From JAPUDQ01 sp049644865 (lineage in GTDB: Bacteria; Patescibacteriota; Saccharimonadia; Saccharimonadales; Saccharimonadaceae), in assembly GCA_049644865.1 (NCBI GenBank), contig JBARSV010000026.1:1-6278 (forward strand): 6,278 nucleotides of DNA, written 5' to 3'. The notes beneath the pieces were generated by a model. That model made no database searches, was not told where the DNA came from, and worked only from the letters and a program-made list of their open reading frames with translations. A program made the translations under genes and the position numbers. Numbering within the stretch: position 1 is the stretch's first letter; the number at the start of each line of letters is the position of its first letter. Shown piece by piece: positions 1 through 5,931 of the stretch.

Positions 1-2
1 TC

Positions 3-611
3 TCTCACCACCTCGACACCCCCAGAACCGTTGGAGCGCGTATGCCGATCAACCTGCTCGTCATTCCCCAAGTCATCCCGCACCGGCAACACCTCGAACA
101 CCTCGATGGAGCGTTCGACTCGAGCGAGGCCACGGTGCGGCTCTTCGCGTCCCTGTCGCTGGCCCGGTTGCATCCCGATGTGAAGTCCTGGTCCGCGGCC
201 GCTGAAGCCCTCGGCATGCCCGGACCGATGGGAGTGCGATGCGCCCGAGCGTGCTCGGCAAGCATGCTTGTCACCGCCGACGAGTGGGAAGCCCGGATCT
301 GGCGCGCGATCCAGGACGTCGAACGCGACCATTACAGAGCACTCGAAGCCAGGATCCGCCACCGACTCGGGATGAGCCGCTGGTTCGACGAATGGGCCCG
401 CAACTGCCGACCCGGAAGCCACGACAGCAGCTACGACCTCGCCCTGACCTGGCAATGGGTCCACGTCGCCCACGCCCACCTCGACCTCTCACCCACCTGG
501 CGCGGGAAGCGTCCCACCGCCCAGGACCGCGCCCGATACCGCCACTTCGAAACTTCCCTCAACGACAAGCAGCAACTCGGACTCGCGTACGCCCTCCACA
601 AGCGGGCTTGA
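3..611 (+). CDS. TniQ-like transposition protein, C-terminal part (5' end outside window)
   Basis: The frame is open from base 3 through the ATG at 42 to the TGA at 609-611, so this is most likely the 3' part of a longer gene and the ATG at 42 is an internal methionine. No SD precedes that ATG. About 200 residues are visible: an IPQ..P segment, a helical stretch with RLFASLSLARL, then SWSAAAEALGMP, followed by a W/R/H-rich part (WFDEWARNC, LALTWQWVHVAHAHL). From memory, this order (Leu-Ala helix, 'SW..AAE.LG.P', 'W...W' tail) matches the C-terminal half of actinobacterial TniQ-family proteins, which help target-site selection in Tn7/Tn5053-like transposons. The N-terminal TniQ and zinc-finger parts would lie off-window. 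Codons are strongly G/C-ending, unlike the genes that follow. The family call is moderate; a real coding region is near certain. Confidence 0.55.
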   Translation, partial: SHHLDTPRTVGARMPINLLVIPQVIPHRQHLEHLDGAFDSSEATVRLFASLSLARLHPDVKSWSAAAEALGMPGPMGVRCARACSASMLVTADEWEARIWRAIQDVERDHYRALEARIRHRLGMSRWFDEWARNCRPGSHDSSYDLALTWQWVHVAHAHLDLSPTWRGKRPTAQDRARYRHFETSLNDKQQLGLAYALHKRA

Positions 612-677
612 GGATAGCGAGGCTCCTGGTGCCTACCACTGACCGCCCTAGTGAGACGAAGAAGCCCTGGCGCCAAT

Positions 678-1607
678 CTAAGCAAGGGGAAGACGTGAAA
701 TACCCTCCAGCATGGTCTCCCACAACCCGGCTACATTCAAACCGGTCGCCACGTGAACATTGGGCTCGGCTCCCCAGCGATCATGAATATCGACTACCGT
801 AGCTCCGCGGGTGAACTCGCCGATCTTCTCAACCTCAACTCTATAGTGGGCCGTGGTCAACAAGTCCGGATTGATCGCAGCAGCCACGGCCACAACGTCG
901 TGGAGCGGAGGGTATTTGAAACCGAAAACCGTCCTGTAGGCTTCCTCGAAGTATGTCATCCAATGCACGCACGTAAGCCCGATAGGATCGCCCAACCGAC
1001 TGAATCGGCTGACGACCTCTGGGGTTACTAAGGCTTGATGAGTGACGTTGAGCCCGACCATCGTGGTCGGAATTCCAGAGTTCATGACCACATCGGCGGC
1101 CTCAGGATCGACAAGCATGTTGAACTCTGAATAAGGAGCCCAATTGCCCCGTTCGGTGGACCCGCCCATAAATATGATCCGTTCGATAGCGTCAAGGTGC
1201 TTGCCGCGCAAGAGAAGTTGGGCGACATTTGTCAAGGGTCCTGTGGCAACTATGGTTACTCCATTCACCGCATCGCGAAGCACTTCGATCATTGCGTCGA
1301 CTGCATCGCGTGTATCAATCGCGACGTCATAGCCTTCTAGATCTGGACCGTCCAATCCCGATTCACCGTGAATGGCAGCAGCTGTTATGAGCGGTCCGCT
1401 CATTGGTTGAGATGCTCCAGCTACGACAGGAACGCGGGACCCAGCTAGACCGCAGACTCTGCGCGCGCTCAACCACGTCTTTCCCACATCTTGATTGCCG
1501 GCCACGCACGAGACAAGCCGCAGCTCGGAGCGCGGGTGACCTAGCGCGAGAAGCAGGGCAACCGCGTCGTCGTGGCCGGGGTCGCAGTCGAGGATCATTT
1601 CGAACAA
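678..1607 (-). CDS. Inosine/uridine-preferring nucleoside hydrolase family protein
   Basis: 309 residues, a normal full length for the family. Members hydrolyse the N-glycosidic bond of ribonucleosides to a free base and ribose, usually in the cytoplasm, using a Ca2+ site. Visible signature residues are the N-terminal DCDPGHDDA (D7, D9, D13, D14, the metal and catalytic-base cluster), HGESGLDG at 80-87, ATGPLTNVA at 121-129, EFNMLVDPEAA at 161-171 and the late HD pair H236-D237 in YPPLHDVVAVAA. All core ligands seem intact, so it should be active; base specificity cannot be read. The TTG at 1607 is chosen because AGGAG (1614-1618) sits 6 nt upstream; the next Met (codon 4) would be too far. 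It is divergent from the NACHT gene, with only 37 bp between starts, and convergent with the TniQ-like gene. L193 is a TTA codon. Regulation shared with the NACHT gene is plausible but not shown. Confidence 0.95.
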   Translation of the reverse strand: MFEMILDCDPGHDDAVALLLALGHPRSELRLVSCVAGNQDVGKTWLSARRVCGLAGSRVPVVAGASQPMSGPLITAAAIHGESGLDGPDLEGYDVAIDTRDAVDAMIEVLRDAVNGVTIVATGPLTNVAQLLLRGKHLDAIERIIFMGGSTERGNWAPYSEFNMLVDPEAADVVMNSGIPTTMVGLNVTHQALVTPEVVSRFSRLGDPIGLTCVHWMTYFEEAYRTVFGFKYPPLHDVVAVAAAINPDLLTTAHYRVEVEKIGEFTRGATVVDIHDRWGAEPNVHVATGLNVAGLWETMLEGISRLPLA

Positions 1608-1644
1608 GCTACACTCCTAGATCAGACCGTGGTGAGGAGACGGA
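1608..1644. promoter_or_regulatory. 37-bp divergent leader with back-to-back ribosome binding sites
   Basis: The gap between the two starts holds AGGAG at 1614-1618 serving the minus-strand nucleoside hydrolase (6 nt to TTG) and GAGGAG at 1634-1639 serving the plus-strand NACHT gene (5 nt to GTG). TACACT at 1610-1615 fits an actinobacterial -10 box (TAnnnT) for the plus strand, and TACGCT on the minus strand at 1654-1649 fits one for the hydrolase. No convincing -35 boxes are seen. At least one promoter must therefore lie inside the opposite coding region, so the two transcription units physically overlap at their 5' ends. Confidence 0.4.
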
Positions 1645-3921
1645 GTGAAGCGTACCCGCCCATCTGCGCTGGTGGCGTCCTTGGCGATAGCCCTGGGGCT
1701 GGTACTAGCATTGGGCCAAATCATCCCCCAGTGGGAATCGGTGCGGGGTTGGCTGGCGCTGCTGACCGTGCTAGCCCTCGTAGGCGTCGTAGGATTTCAT
1801 TTCTGGAGGCAACGCTCCTGGGAGCACTTCCAGAGGGAGTTATATCGATCCTACGTTTCCGACACTTTCGATAGCGTAATGCGCGAGATGCCGGAGCTTC
1901 CGTCGGACGCCACAGGCGGGACTATGGAGGAGCGACTAACCGCAAGGTGCGCATATGTGCCTACACCCTACCTATGGAGCGAAGCGAACCAGTTCATCGA
2001 CCAGGCTTCGCTAAAGCGCCCGGTTGCACAGGGCTCCACGGTCGACTACAGCGCTGCTGAACTTCAAGCAAGAAGATCGCTTCTTTTGATCGGAGAGCCA
2101 GGAACCGGGAAGAGCGTCACGGCATTCATGGTCTTCGCTCGCCTCGCCCAGGCGGCTCTGCTGTGGGAAAAGAGTACACCTCTACCCGTGCTTATTCGCT
2201 TGAATGCCCTACGTGTGAACGAGAGTCGGTCTCTGAGGGACCTCCTTCCCCCGCCTCTTGATCAAGCTGACGAGGCTTGGGTGTCCGGTATTGAACACGG
2301 CCGCGGTTTCGTCTTCATCTTGGACGGATTGGACGAATTGCCATTCGCGAGCGGTCCTAGGACGGAGGCCGCGGCCCAACCGTCGGATCTCGAATTGGCC
2401 ATGACCTTTCCTACATTAGTGACGTGTCGCGAGGCATTCTTCGATCTCTATGTTCACTCGTCGCACCTCTACACGCGCTTTCTCTCTCTCGCAGCGATCC
2501 AACCCTTGGAATTCCAAAGTCACGTCGAACCGTACGTGGAGCAGTTTTGCCGGACCAGGCAGCGACCGCGACTCGCTGATCACATAACTCGCATCTTGGC
2601 CGATCATCCAAAACTGCGGGATCTCGTGCGACGGATTCTCCTCCTTCGCCTAACCACCGCGGTCCTGTTCAGTGACCTGGAGTCGCATCCGCGAGCAGAG
2701 GATAATGAGTGCCCTGCCAGCCATGACATTCTCAGCCGTCTAAACCTTCACGGGACCGACTTCCTAACAGCTAGCATTTATGAGGAATACATAGCTGCGT
2801 GGTTGAGGCGTGAAAGTCAGAAGGCAGATCTAAGTGGACCGACGAGCGTCGAGCCCCTCGAATGGCGAGAGAAGCGCGCTCTGGCGGAGGATGTCGCGGC
2901 TTTGATCTTTAAGACGGCAACCGTTGAGAGCAAGTCGTTCTCACAATTCGAACTCACCGACTTAGTCGCGGACCGCAAAAGCATCACGGATCTGGTGACA
3001 GACTGGTGCGTCAAGACCGTTCCACAGCGCATAGAGGGAAAGAATCCTACGGCTGTGCGCAACTGTCTGGAGCGACGAACGTTCTTGATCGTCAATGAAC
3101 ACACCGGATATTCGCGCTTTGCCCATAAGTCCTTCTATGAGTATCTGCTCGCTCGGCATGCCTGCCGCGTGCTTTCAGGGCACGACCATTCCTCCGATCA
3201 GGGCGCCGCCATCTTGAGTGTGCCGTTCCCGGATGAGGTCATCAGGTTTCTTCGCGAGATCCTCGCCATGTGTCGAGGTGTCCGTCCGCCAGAGGGCCTC
3301 ATCGCCCAGCAGATTGAGCGCAACCTATGGACTACGATACGCCTGGACCCCAACGACTCTGCCGTGCTCATGGCGCGTCAGCAGGCCGCAAACCTGCTTC
3401 CAGCCATCGCTCCGGCTGAAAGACTCGGCGCGTTGCGCGATCTCCTCAATTCGGAGAAGAGCCCTTTCATCCGTCGAGCAATTGCAGTTGGGTTGGCATT
3501 GCACCACAACGACCCGGCACCTCTAAGGGACTTCGTTCAGGAAATGGATGTTGACGCGGAAGCCAGAGGTTTCCACATGGGGTATAACAGGATCTACTAC
3601 GGGGATCAAGTGCTTGGTAGTGGCGGGTACATGGACGATGGCCTCCCAGGGTGCACCAAATTCTTCGACGCCTGTGTGAGACATATACGAGAGCCGGCGT
3701 ACACGTCTCTTCAGGTGATGGCTTTGGCCACTATTCACTACCTTCTTGCGGACGCAGGCAGGAATGCCTATCTTCGCCATGAACATCGGCCCGGTTTAGA
3801 GGCGGCCCTCTTAGCAGCGAATGGTCTTATTGACGCCGGATACTGTGCGGACCTCATCCGAGCGCAAGGAGTCGCGAGAGATATCGCGTCCGCGCTTGAC
3901 GAAGGTGGAGACGAACTGTGA
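1645..3921 (+). CDS. Membrane-anchored NACHT-domain STAND NTPase, probable defence protein
   Basis: 758 residues. Two hydrophobic segments (about 8-27 and 36-54) are separated by a turn of about 8 residues. Basic residues before the first (KRTR) and after the second (RQR) predict a hairpin with the NTPase in the cytosol. The NACHT module follows: Walker A GEPGTGKS at 150-157, Walker B FILDGLDEL at 224-232 with the acidic DGLDE arrangement, and a sensor-like TCR at 260-262. FAHKSFYEYLLA at 492-503 matches the conserved end of the NACHT helical region. Residues 570-625 look like one HEAT-type repeat, and 645-668 contains GYNRIYYGDQ and a glycine-rich stretch. STAND ATPases of this kind oligomerise on ligand sensing, and several bacterial NACHT proteins block phage. 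Here the N-terminal effector position holds only the membrane hairpin, suggesting membrane damage or simple anchoring (inference). The GTG start has GAGGAG 5 nt upstream. The stop overlaps the next gene's start. At least five TTA codons occur (L66, L258, L440, L718, L723). Confidence 0.93.
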   Translation: MKRTRPSALVASLAIALGLVLALGQIIPQWESVRGWLALLTVLALVGVVGFHFWRQRSWEHFQRELYRSYVSDTFDSVMREMPELPSDATGGTMEERLTARCAYVPTPYLWSEANQFIDQASLKRPVAQGSTVDYSAAELQARRSLLLIGEPGTGKSVTAFMVFARLAQAALLWEKSTPLPVLIRLNALRVNESRSLRDLLPPPLDQADEAWVSGIEHGRGFVFILDGLDELPFASGPRTEAAAQPSDLELAMTFPTLVTCREAFFDLYVHSSHLYTRFLSLAAIQPLEFQSHVEPYVEQFCRTRQRPRLADHITRILADHPKLRDLVRRILLLRLTTAVLFSDLESHPRAEDNECPASHDILSRLNLHGTDFLTASIYEEYIAAWLRRESQKADLSGPTSVEPLEWREKRALAEDVAALIFKTATVESKSFSQFELTDLVADRKSITDLVTDWCVKTVPQRIEGKNPTAVRNCLERRTFLIVNEHTGYSRFAHKSFYEYLLARHACRVLSGHDHSSDQGAAILSVPFPDEVIRFLREILAMCRGVRPPEGLIAQQIERNLWTTIRLDPNDSAVLMARQQAANLLPAIAPAERLGALRDLLNSEKSPFIRRAIAVGLALHHNDPAPLRDFVQEMDVDAEARGFHMGYNRIYYGDQVLGSGGYMDDGLPGCTKFFDACVRHIREPAYTSLQVMALATIHYLLADAGRNAYLRHEHRPGLEAALLAANGLIDAGYCADLIRAQGVARDIASALDEGGDEL

Positions 3922-4100
3922 GCGAGTGGTTGGCGCTGAGTGAGGCTTTGCCAGAGTTGGGCCTGGCCCGGCACGACATTGAGCTGCTCGCTCTGTCGCG
4001 TCTAAGTGAAGAGGAATATGATCACGGGCATGGACTTATCTCGCCGGTCGGCTTGGGACGCCTAATCGAGGTGCTCCAGGAGATCTTGGATGGAGACTAA
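3918..4100 (+). CDS. Small acidic NACHT-associated protein (60 aa), translationally coupled
   Basis: The GTG start overlaps the NACHT stop in GTGA (3918-3921), and GGAG at 3907-3910 lies 7 nt upstream inside the NACHT gene, so translation is very probably coupled and near-stoichiometric. The 60-residue product is acidic. It has a leucine-rich first half (LSEALPELGL, then DIELLALSRL) and a second half EEEYDHGHGLISPVGLGRLIEVL. No membrane segment or signal peptide is seen. The G-[LI]-[IS]-x2-G-x3-L part recalls the wing and last helix of small winged-helix folds, which is only a suggestion. It aligns gaplessly with the 62-residue product at 4994-5182. It matches no named family I know. A role as partner, inhibitor or adaptor of the NACHT protein is inferred from coupling. 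Confidence 0.85.
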   Translation: MSEWLALSEALPELGLARHDIELLALSRLSEEEYDHGHGLISPVGLGRLIEVLQEILDGD

Positions 4101-4109
4101 CTACTAGAG

Positions 4110-4922
4110 CTATCGATCGGACGCAAAGATCGGGAGGAGCTCCTGCGCAAGGCCGCTTTGGAGCTCCTTGGGACTGATCATGAACGTTGTCGGTTTCCCC
4201 AGGCCAGGGACAACGCGTTCTCCAAAGGTCGTTATGGAGAAGTCCAACGCGGCCGCGGCGTGGAAGATGGCCGCAAGTTCGGTTCCACGGCAATTGTAGC
4301 CCACAACGCAATCCAGGCCCCCAGAGGCGAGCAAGAAGAGATCGGCGACGGGACACCAATTCTCCATGACTCGATACGCTCCATGGTCCCTGAGCGCTTG
4401 TCGGAGCTTCCCAGGCATCGTGGAAGCAGCGTTCTCAGGATAGCCCAGCCAAAGTGCAGCTGTCCCAAGCCGAGGTCGTTGAGTTGGTGATGAAACTGGT
4501 TCTCCCAGTTCATTCACGACCGAGTTATCGCCAATTACTGTCAAAGTCGCCCCGGTAAACCCCTGGGAGATCCAGCTATATTGAGGGACATCCCCGTTCC
4601 ATCGGGAGATCGTGACACCGAAGAGTGGCAGGCCAGCAAGGAAGTTCCCCGTACCGTCGAGGGGGTCGATTATCCAAGTGCTATTTCCGTGGGAATACTG
4701 ACCATCCTCTTCCCCTATGACGCCATCCACGGGGAAGCGCTTCAGAAGGCTGCGCGCAATTAGTTTCTCGTTGCTTGTGTCTAGTAGGGATGCAAAGTCT
4801 CCCGGCGACCCCTTGGTTATCCTCACGTTGCGTCCTCTGAACGCCTTCTGCGCCGCTGAGCTGGCCCGCTTGACCAATTCGTCAACGAACGCGATGTCGT
4901 CAGGAGTCAGATCGTTGTGCAC
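4110..4922 (-). CDS. Inositol monophosphatase-family phosphatase with altered second metal motif
   Basis: 270 residues, the usual size for the Mg2+-dependent, Li+-sensitive phosphatase superfamily (inositol monophosphatase, histidinol-phosphatase and CysQ-type bisphosphate nucleotidase). Visible are an early LLDTSNEKLI segment (about 46-55, the D...E of motif 0), GEEDG at 70-74 (E71, E72) and WIIDPLDGTGNF at 83-94 with metal ligands D86 and D89. The late family motif, normally W-D-x-A-A-G with an Asp ligand, appears here as GTELAAIF (213-220), so the Trp is lost and Glu215 stands at the Asp position. Activity may be altered; the substrate (inositol phosphate, sugar phosphate or phosphorylated nucleotide) cannot be read. 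The GTG start is chosen for GAGG at 4928-4931, 5 nt upstream. It ends 9 bp from the end of the convergent 60-aa gene and is divergent from the 62-aa gene. Confidence 0.9.
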   Translation of the reverse strand: MHNDLTPDDIAFVDELVKRASSAAQKAFRGRNVRITKGSPGDFASLLDTSNEKLIARSLLKRFPVDGVIGEEDGQYSHGNSTWIIDPLDGTGNFLAGLPLFGVTISRWNGDVPQYSWISQGFTGATLTVIGDNSVVNELGEPVSSPTQRPRLGTAALWLGYPENAASTMPGKLRQALRDHGAYRVMENWCPVADLFLLASGGLDCVVGYNCRGTELAAIFHAAAALDFSITTFGERVVPGLGKPTTFMISPKELQSGLAQELLPIFASDR

Positions 4923-4993
4923 GCTGGCCTCGTTGTGTCTTGACTCCGCTAGTGAGCCGTATCATGGCACGAGCCTACGCTGAGGAGAGTGCC
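4923..4993. promoter_or_regulatory. Divergent intergenic region with candidate plus-strand promoter
   Basis: This 71-bp gap separates the phosphatase start (minus) from the 62-aa start (plus). TTGACT (4940-4945) and TATCAT (4960-4965) are good -35 and -10 hexamers for the plus strand, but the spacer is only 14 bp instead of the usual 16-18. Either the promoter is weak or activator-dependent, or one hexamer is coincidental. GAGG for the phosphatase is at 4928-4931, and GAGGAG for the small gene is at 4982-4987. Confidence 0.35.
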
Positions 4994-5182
4994 GTGGACG
5001 AGGCCGTGTACAGGTTGGACGACTTAGCCTGCCATCTCGATGTTGAGGTTGCCGATCTGGTGCTCGTGGCCCAGATCGAGCTGTGTCTTGACGAGTGGGA
5101 TGAGGAAGCAGGCGTTGTGACCACGGCCGGCCGCGACGCCCTGGTGACCCACTTCATGGGCGGGGAGGATCCAACGGGCTGA
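4994..5182 (+). CDS. Small acidic protein (62 aa), apparent paralogue of the NACHT-coupled 60-aa protein
   Basis: The GTG at 4994 is preferred over the upstream in-frame TTG at 4940 and ATG at 4964. GAGGAG (4982-4987) lies 6 nt before it, and with this start the protein lines up with the 60-aa protein from its first residues. The product is acidic, with leucine/valine-rich helices in the first half (DLACHLDVEVADLVLVAQIEL) and LDEWDEEAGVVTTAGRDALV in the second. Shared positions with the 60-aa protein include L8, L15, D21, L24, A26, L30, E34, D36, G40, G46 and L50. No named family is recognised. L11 is a TTA codon. The end overlaps the 3' end of the opposing 108-aa gene by 29 bp. A second, NACHT-free copy may act on the NACHT protein in trans or belong to the divergent phosphatase (inference). 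Confidence 0.78.
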   Translation: MDEAVYRLDDLACHLDVEVADLVLVAQIELCLDEWDEEAGVVTTAGRDALVTHFMGGEDPTG

Positions 5183-5480
5183 CTCGCCGCTCGGTCCTTG
5201 CGGGGTCCTCCGGGACCTCGTCCCCGATTTCGGATGAGTGCACTAGGTGTGTCTGTATGCCCATGTGGACGTACCAGACATCTCCTTCTCGGGGCAGCCC
5301 GGCCGCCGCCACTCTGGCTTGGTAGTGCACGGCGACCGGACGACGGCTCACCTCCCAGGATGTTGGCGACAGTTCGGACCACCGAGCTTCCAACCGGACA
5401 ATCAGTCCTCCCCTCACTATCCCGCGCACGGGATCCCTGACCCAGGGCCGAAGCCGGTACGAGGCGGAGCGTAGGACCAT
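5154..5480 (-). CDS. Unrecognised 108-aa protein divergent from the XRE regulator
   Basis: The ATG at 5480 is preceded by a strong AGGAG (5486-5490) at 5 nt, which supports a real gene and this start. The first ~85 residues have mixed composition: SASYRLRPWVRDP, then VRGGLIVRLEARWSEL and GDVWYVHMGIQTHLVHSSEIG, suggesting short beta strands. The last ~25 are charged and proline-rich, probably unstructured. No catalytic signature, signal peptide or membrane helix is seen. It shares a palindromic control region with the XRE gene, so it is probably a target of that repressor. Its 3' end runs 29 bp into the 62-aa gene tail to tail. Toxin-like or element-maintenance roles are possible but nothing in the sequence decides. 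Confidence 0.65.
   Translation of the reverse strand: MVLRSASYRLRPWVRDPVRGIVRGGLIVRLEARWSELSPTSWEVSRRPVAVHYQARVAAAGLPREGDVWYVHMGIQTHLVHSSEIGDEVPEDPARTERRVSPLDPPRP
5200..5221 (+). terminator. GC-rich hairpin just after the 62-aa gene
   Basis: GGTCC (5204-5208), loop TCCG, GGACC (5213-5217). The stem extends to nine pairs if two G-T wobbles are allowed. It starts 18 nt after the stop at 5182, a fitting place for a factor-independent stop. There is no T run, and the bases also encode the charged tail of the opposing gene, so the call is weak. Confidence 0.3.
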
Positions 5481-5490
5481 GTGATCTCCT

Positions 5491-5516
5491 GACGTGTGAT
5501 GCAGGCATCATACGTC
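5491..5516. promoter_or_regulatory. 26-bp near-perfect palindrome, probable XRE operator
   Basis: Left arm GACGTGTGATGC (5491-5502), centre AG, right arm GCATCATACGTC (5505-5516); the arms match at 11 of 12 positions. It lies between the divergent 108-aa and XRE genes, as expected for a dimeric repressor site. The right arm read on the minus strand contains TATGAT (5512-5507), a good -10 box for the 108-aa gene. TGTGAT at 5495-5500 is a weaker -10 candidate for the XRE gene. A bound dimer would thus cover both promoters, which suggests autorepression. Confidence 0.65.
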
Positions 5517-5542
5517 ACCCCAAGCTCTCGGAGACTGGGAGG

Positions 5543-5914
5543 GTGGATAAGAGCACGGGAACGGGTTTGAGCACCTCGCTGGCTGACCTGCTGGACGCAG
5601 CGATGGTTAAGCACAAGGTGTCCAGCGGTAGGGGGCTCGGTGAGGTAGCGGGCCGCTTGGGGCTGTCGATCACCTACAGCCAGATCAATCACATTCGAGC
5701 CGGCACCTATAGGTCAGAGCCGCGCAAGGAGACGCTAGACGCAATCGCGGCGCTAGCTGGCGTCAGCCTAGATCTGGCCTACGAGGCAAGTGGGCGGATA
5801 CGTCTACGTCCCTTCTCAGAAGACTTGCCTGACGGGGTAGACAGCCTCACACCGCGACAGCGCAATGCTGTGCTCACGGTAATCCGGGCTTTCCTCGAGG
5901 AGTCTGCCGGTTGA
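5543..5914 (+). CDS. XRE-type helix-turn-helix transcriptional regulator
   Basis: 123 residues. The helix-turn-helix spans about 13-82: LADLLDAAM, then GEVAGRLGLS, the recognition segment TYSQINHIRAGTYR at 44-57, and KETLDAIAALAGVSLDLAYEA, all typical of Cro/C1-like DNA-binding domains in actinobacteria. The tail, LTPRQRNAVLTVIRAFLEE (102-120), is an amphipathic helix often seen in this group and likely aids dimerisation. The GTG at 5543 has GGGAGG directly abutting it, too close to be an ideal SD. A TTG at 5567 is an alternative start and would keep the whole DNA-binding domain. It is divergent from the 108-aa gene across a 62-bp gap carrying a palindrome it probably binds. It is likely a local repressor of the 108-aa gene and itself. 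Confidence 0.88.
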   Translation: MDKSTGTGLSTSLADLLDAAMVKHKVSSGRGLGEVAGRLGLSITYSQINHIRAGTYRSEPRKETLDAIAALAGVSLDLAYEASGRIRLRPFSEDLPDGVDSLTPRQRNAVLTVIRAFLEESAG

Positions 5915-5931
5915 CTTGGTTGCGCTGCCGC

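Noticed and set aside
612..677. Possible terminator between the convergent TniQ-like and nucleoside hydrolase genes
   Set aside because: Only very short stems (TGGT/ACCA, TGGCGCCA) and no T run were found; not enough to call.
239..802. 187-aa plus-strand ORF
   Set aside because: Arg/Pro-rich shadow of the TniQ-like gene in a shifted frame; it then runs into the antisense of the nucleoside hydrolase.
4135..4168. Two GGAGCTCC palindromes
   Set aside because: They fall in the phosphatase coding region, where they encode Glu-Leu pairs; chance repeats are likely in such DNA.
4940..4993. N-terminal extension of the 62-aa protein from TTG 4940 or ATG 4964
   Set aside because: Neither has a good SD, the extension overlaps the candidate promoter, and alignment with the 60-aa protein begins at GTG 4994, which has GAGGAG 6 nt upstream.
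4975..5511. 178-aa minus-strand ORF overlapping the 108-aa gene in another frame
   Set aside because: Ser/Arg/Pro-rich composition and antisense over the whole 62-aa gene. The 108-aa frame has a strong AGGAG at the right distance and a more protein-like composition.
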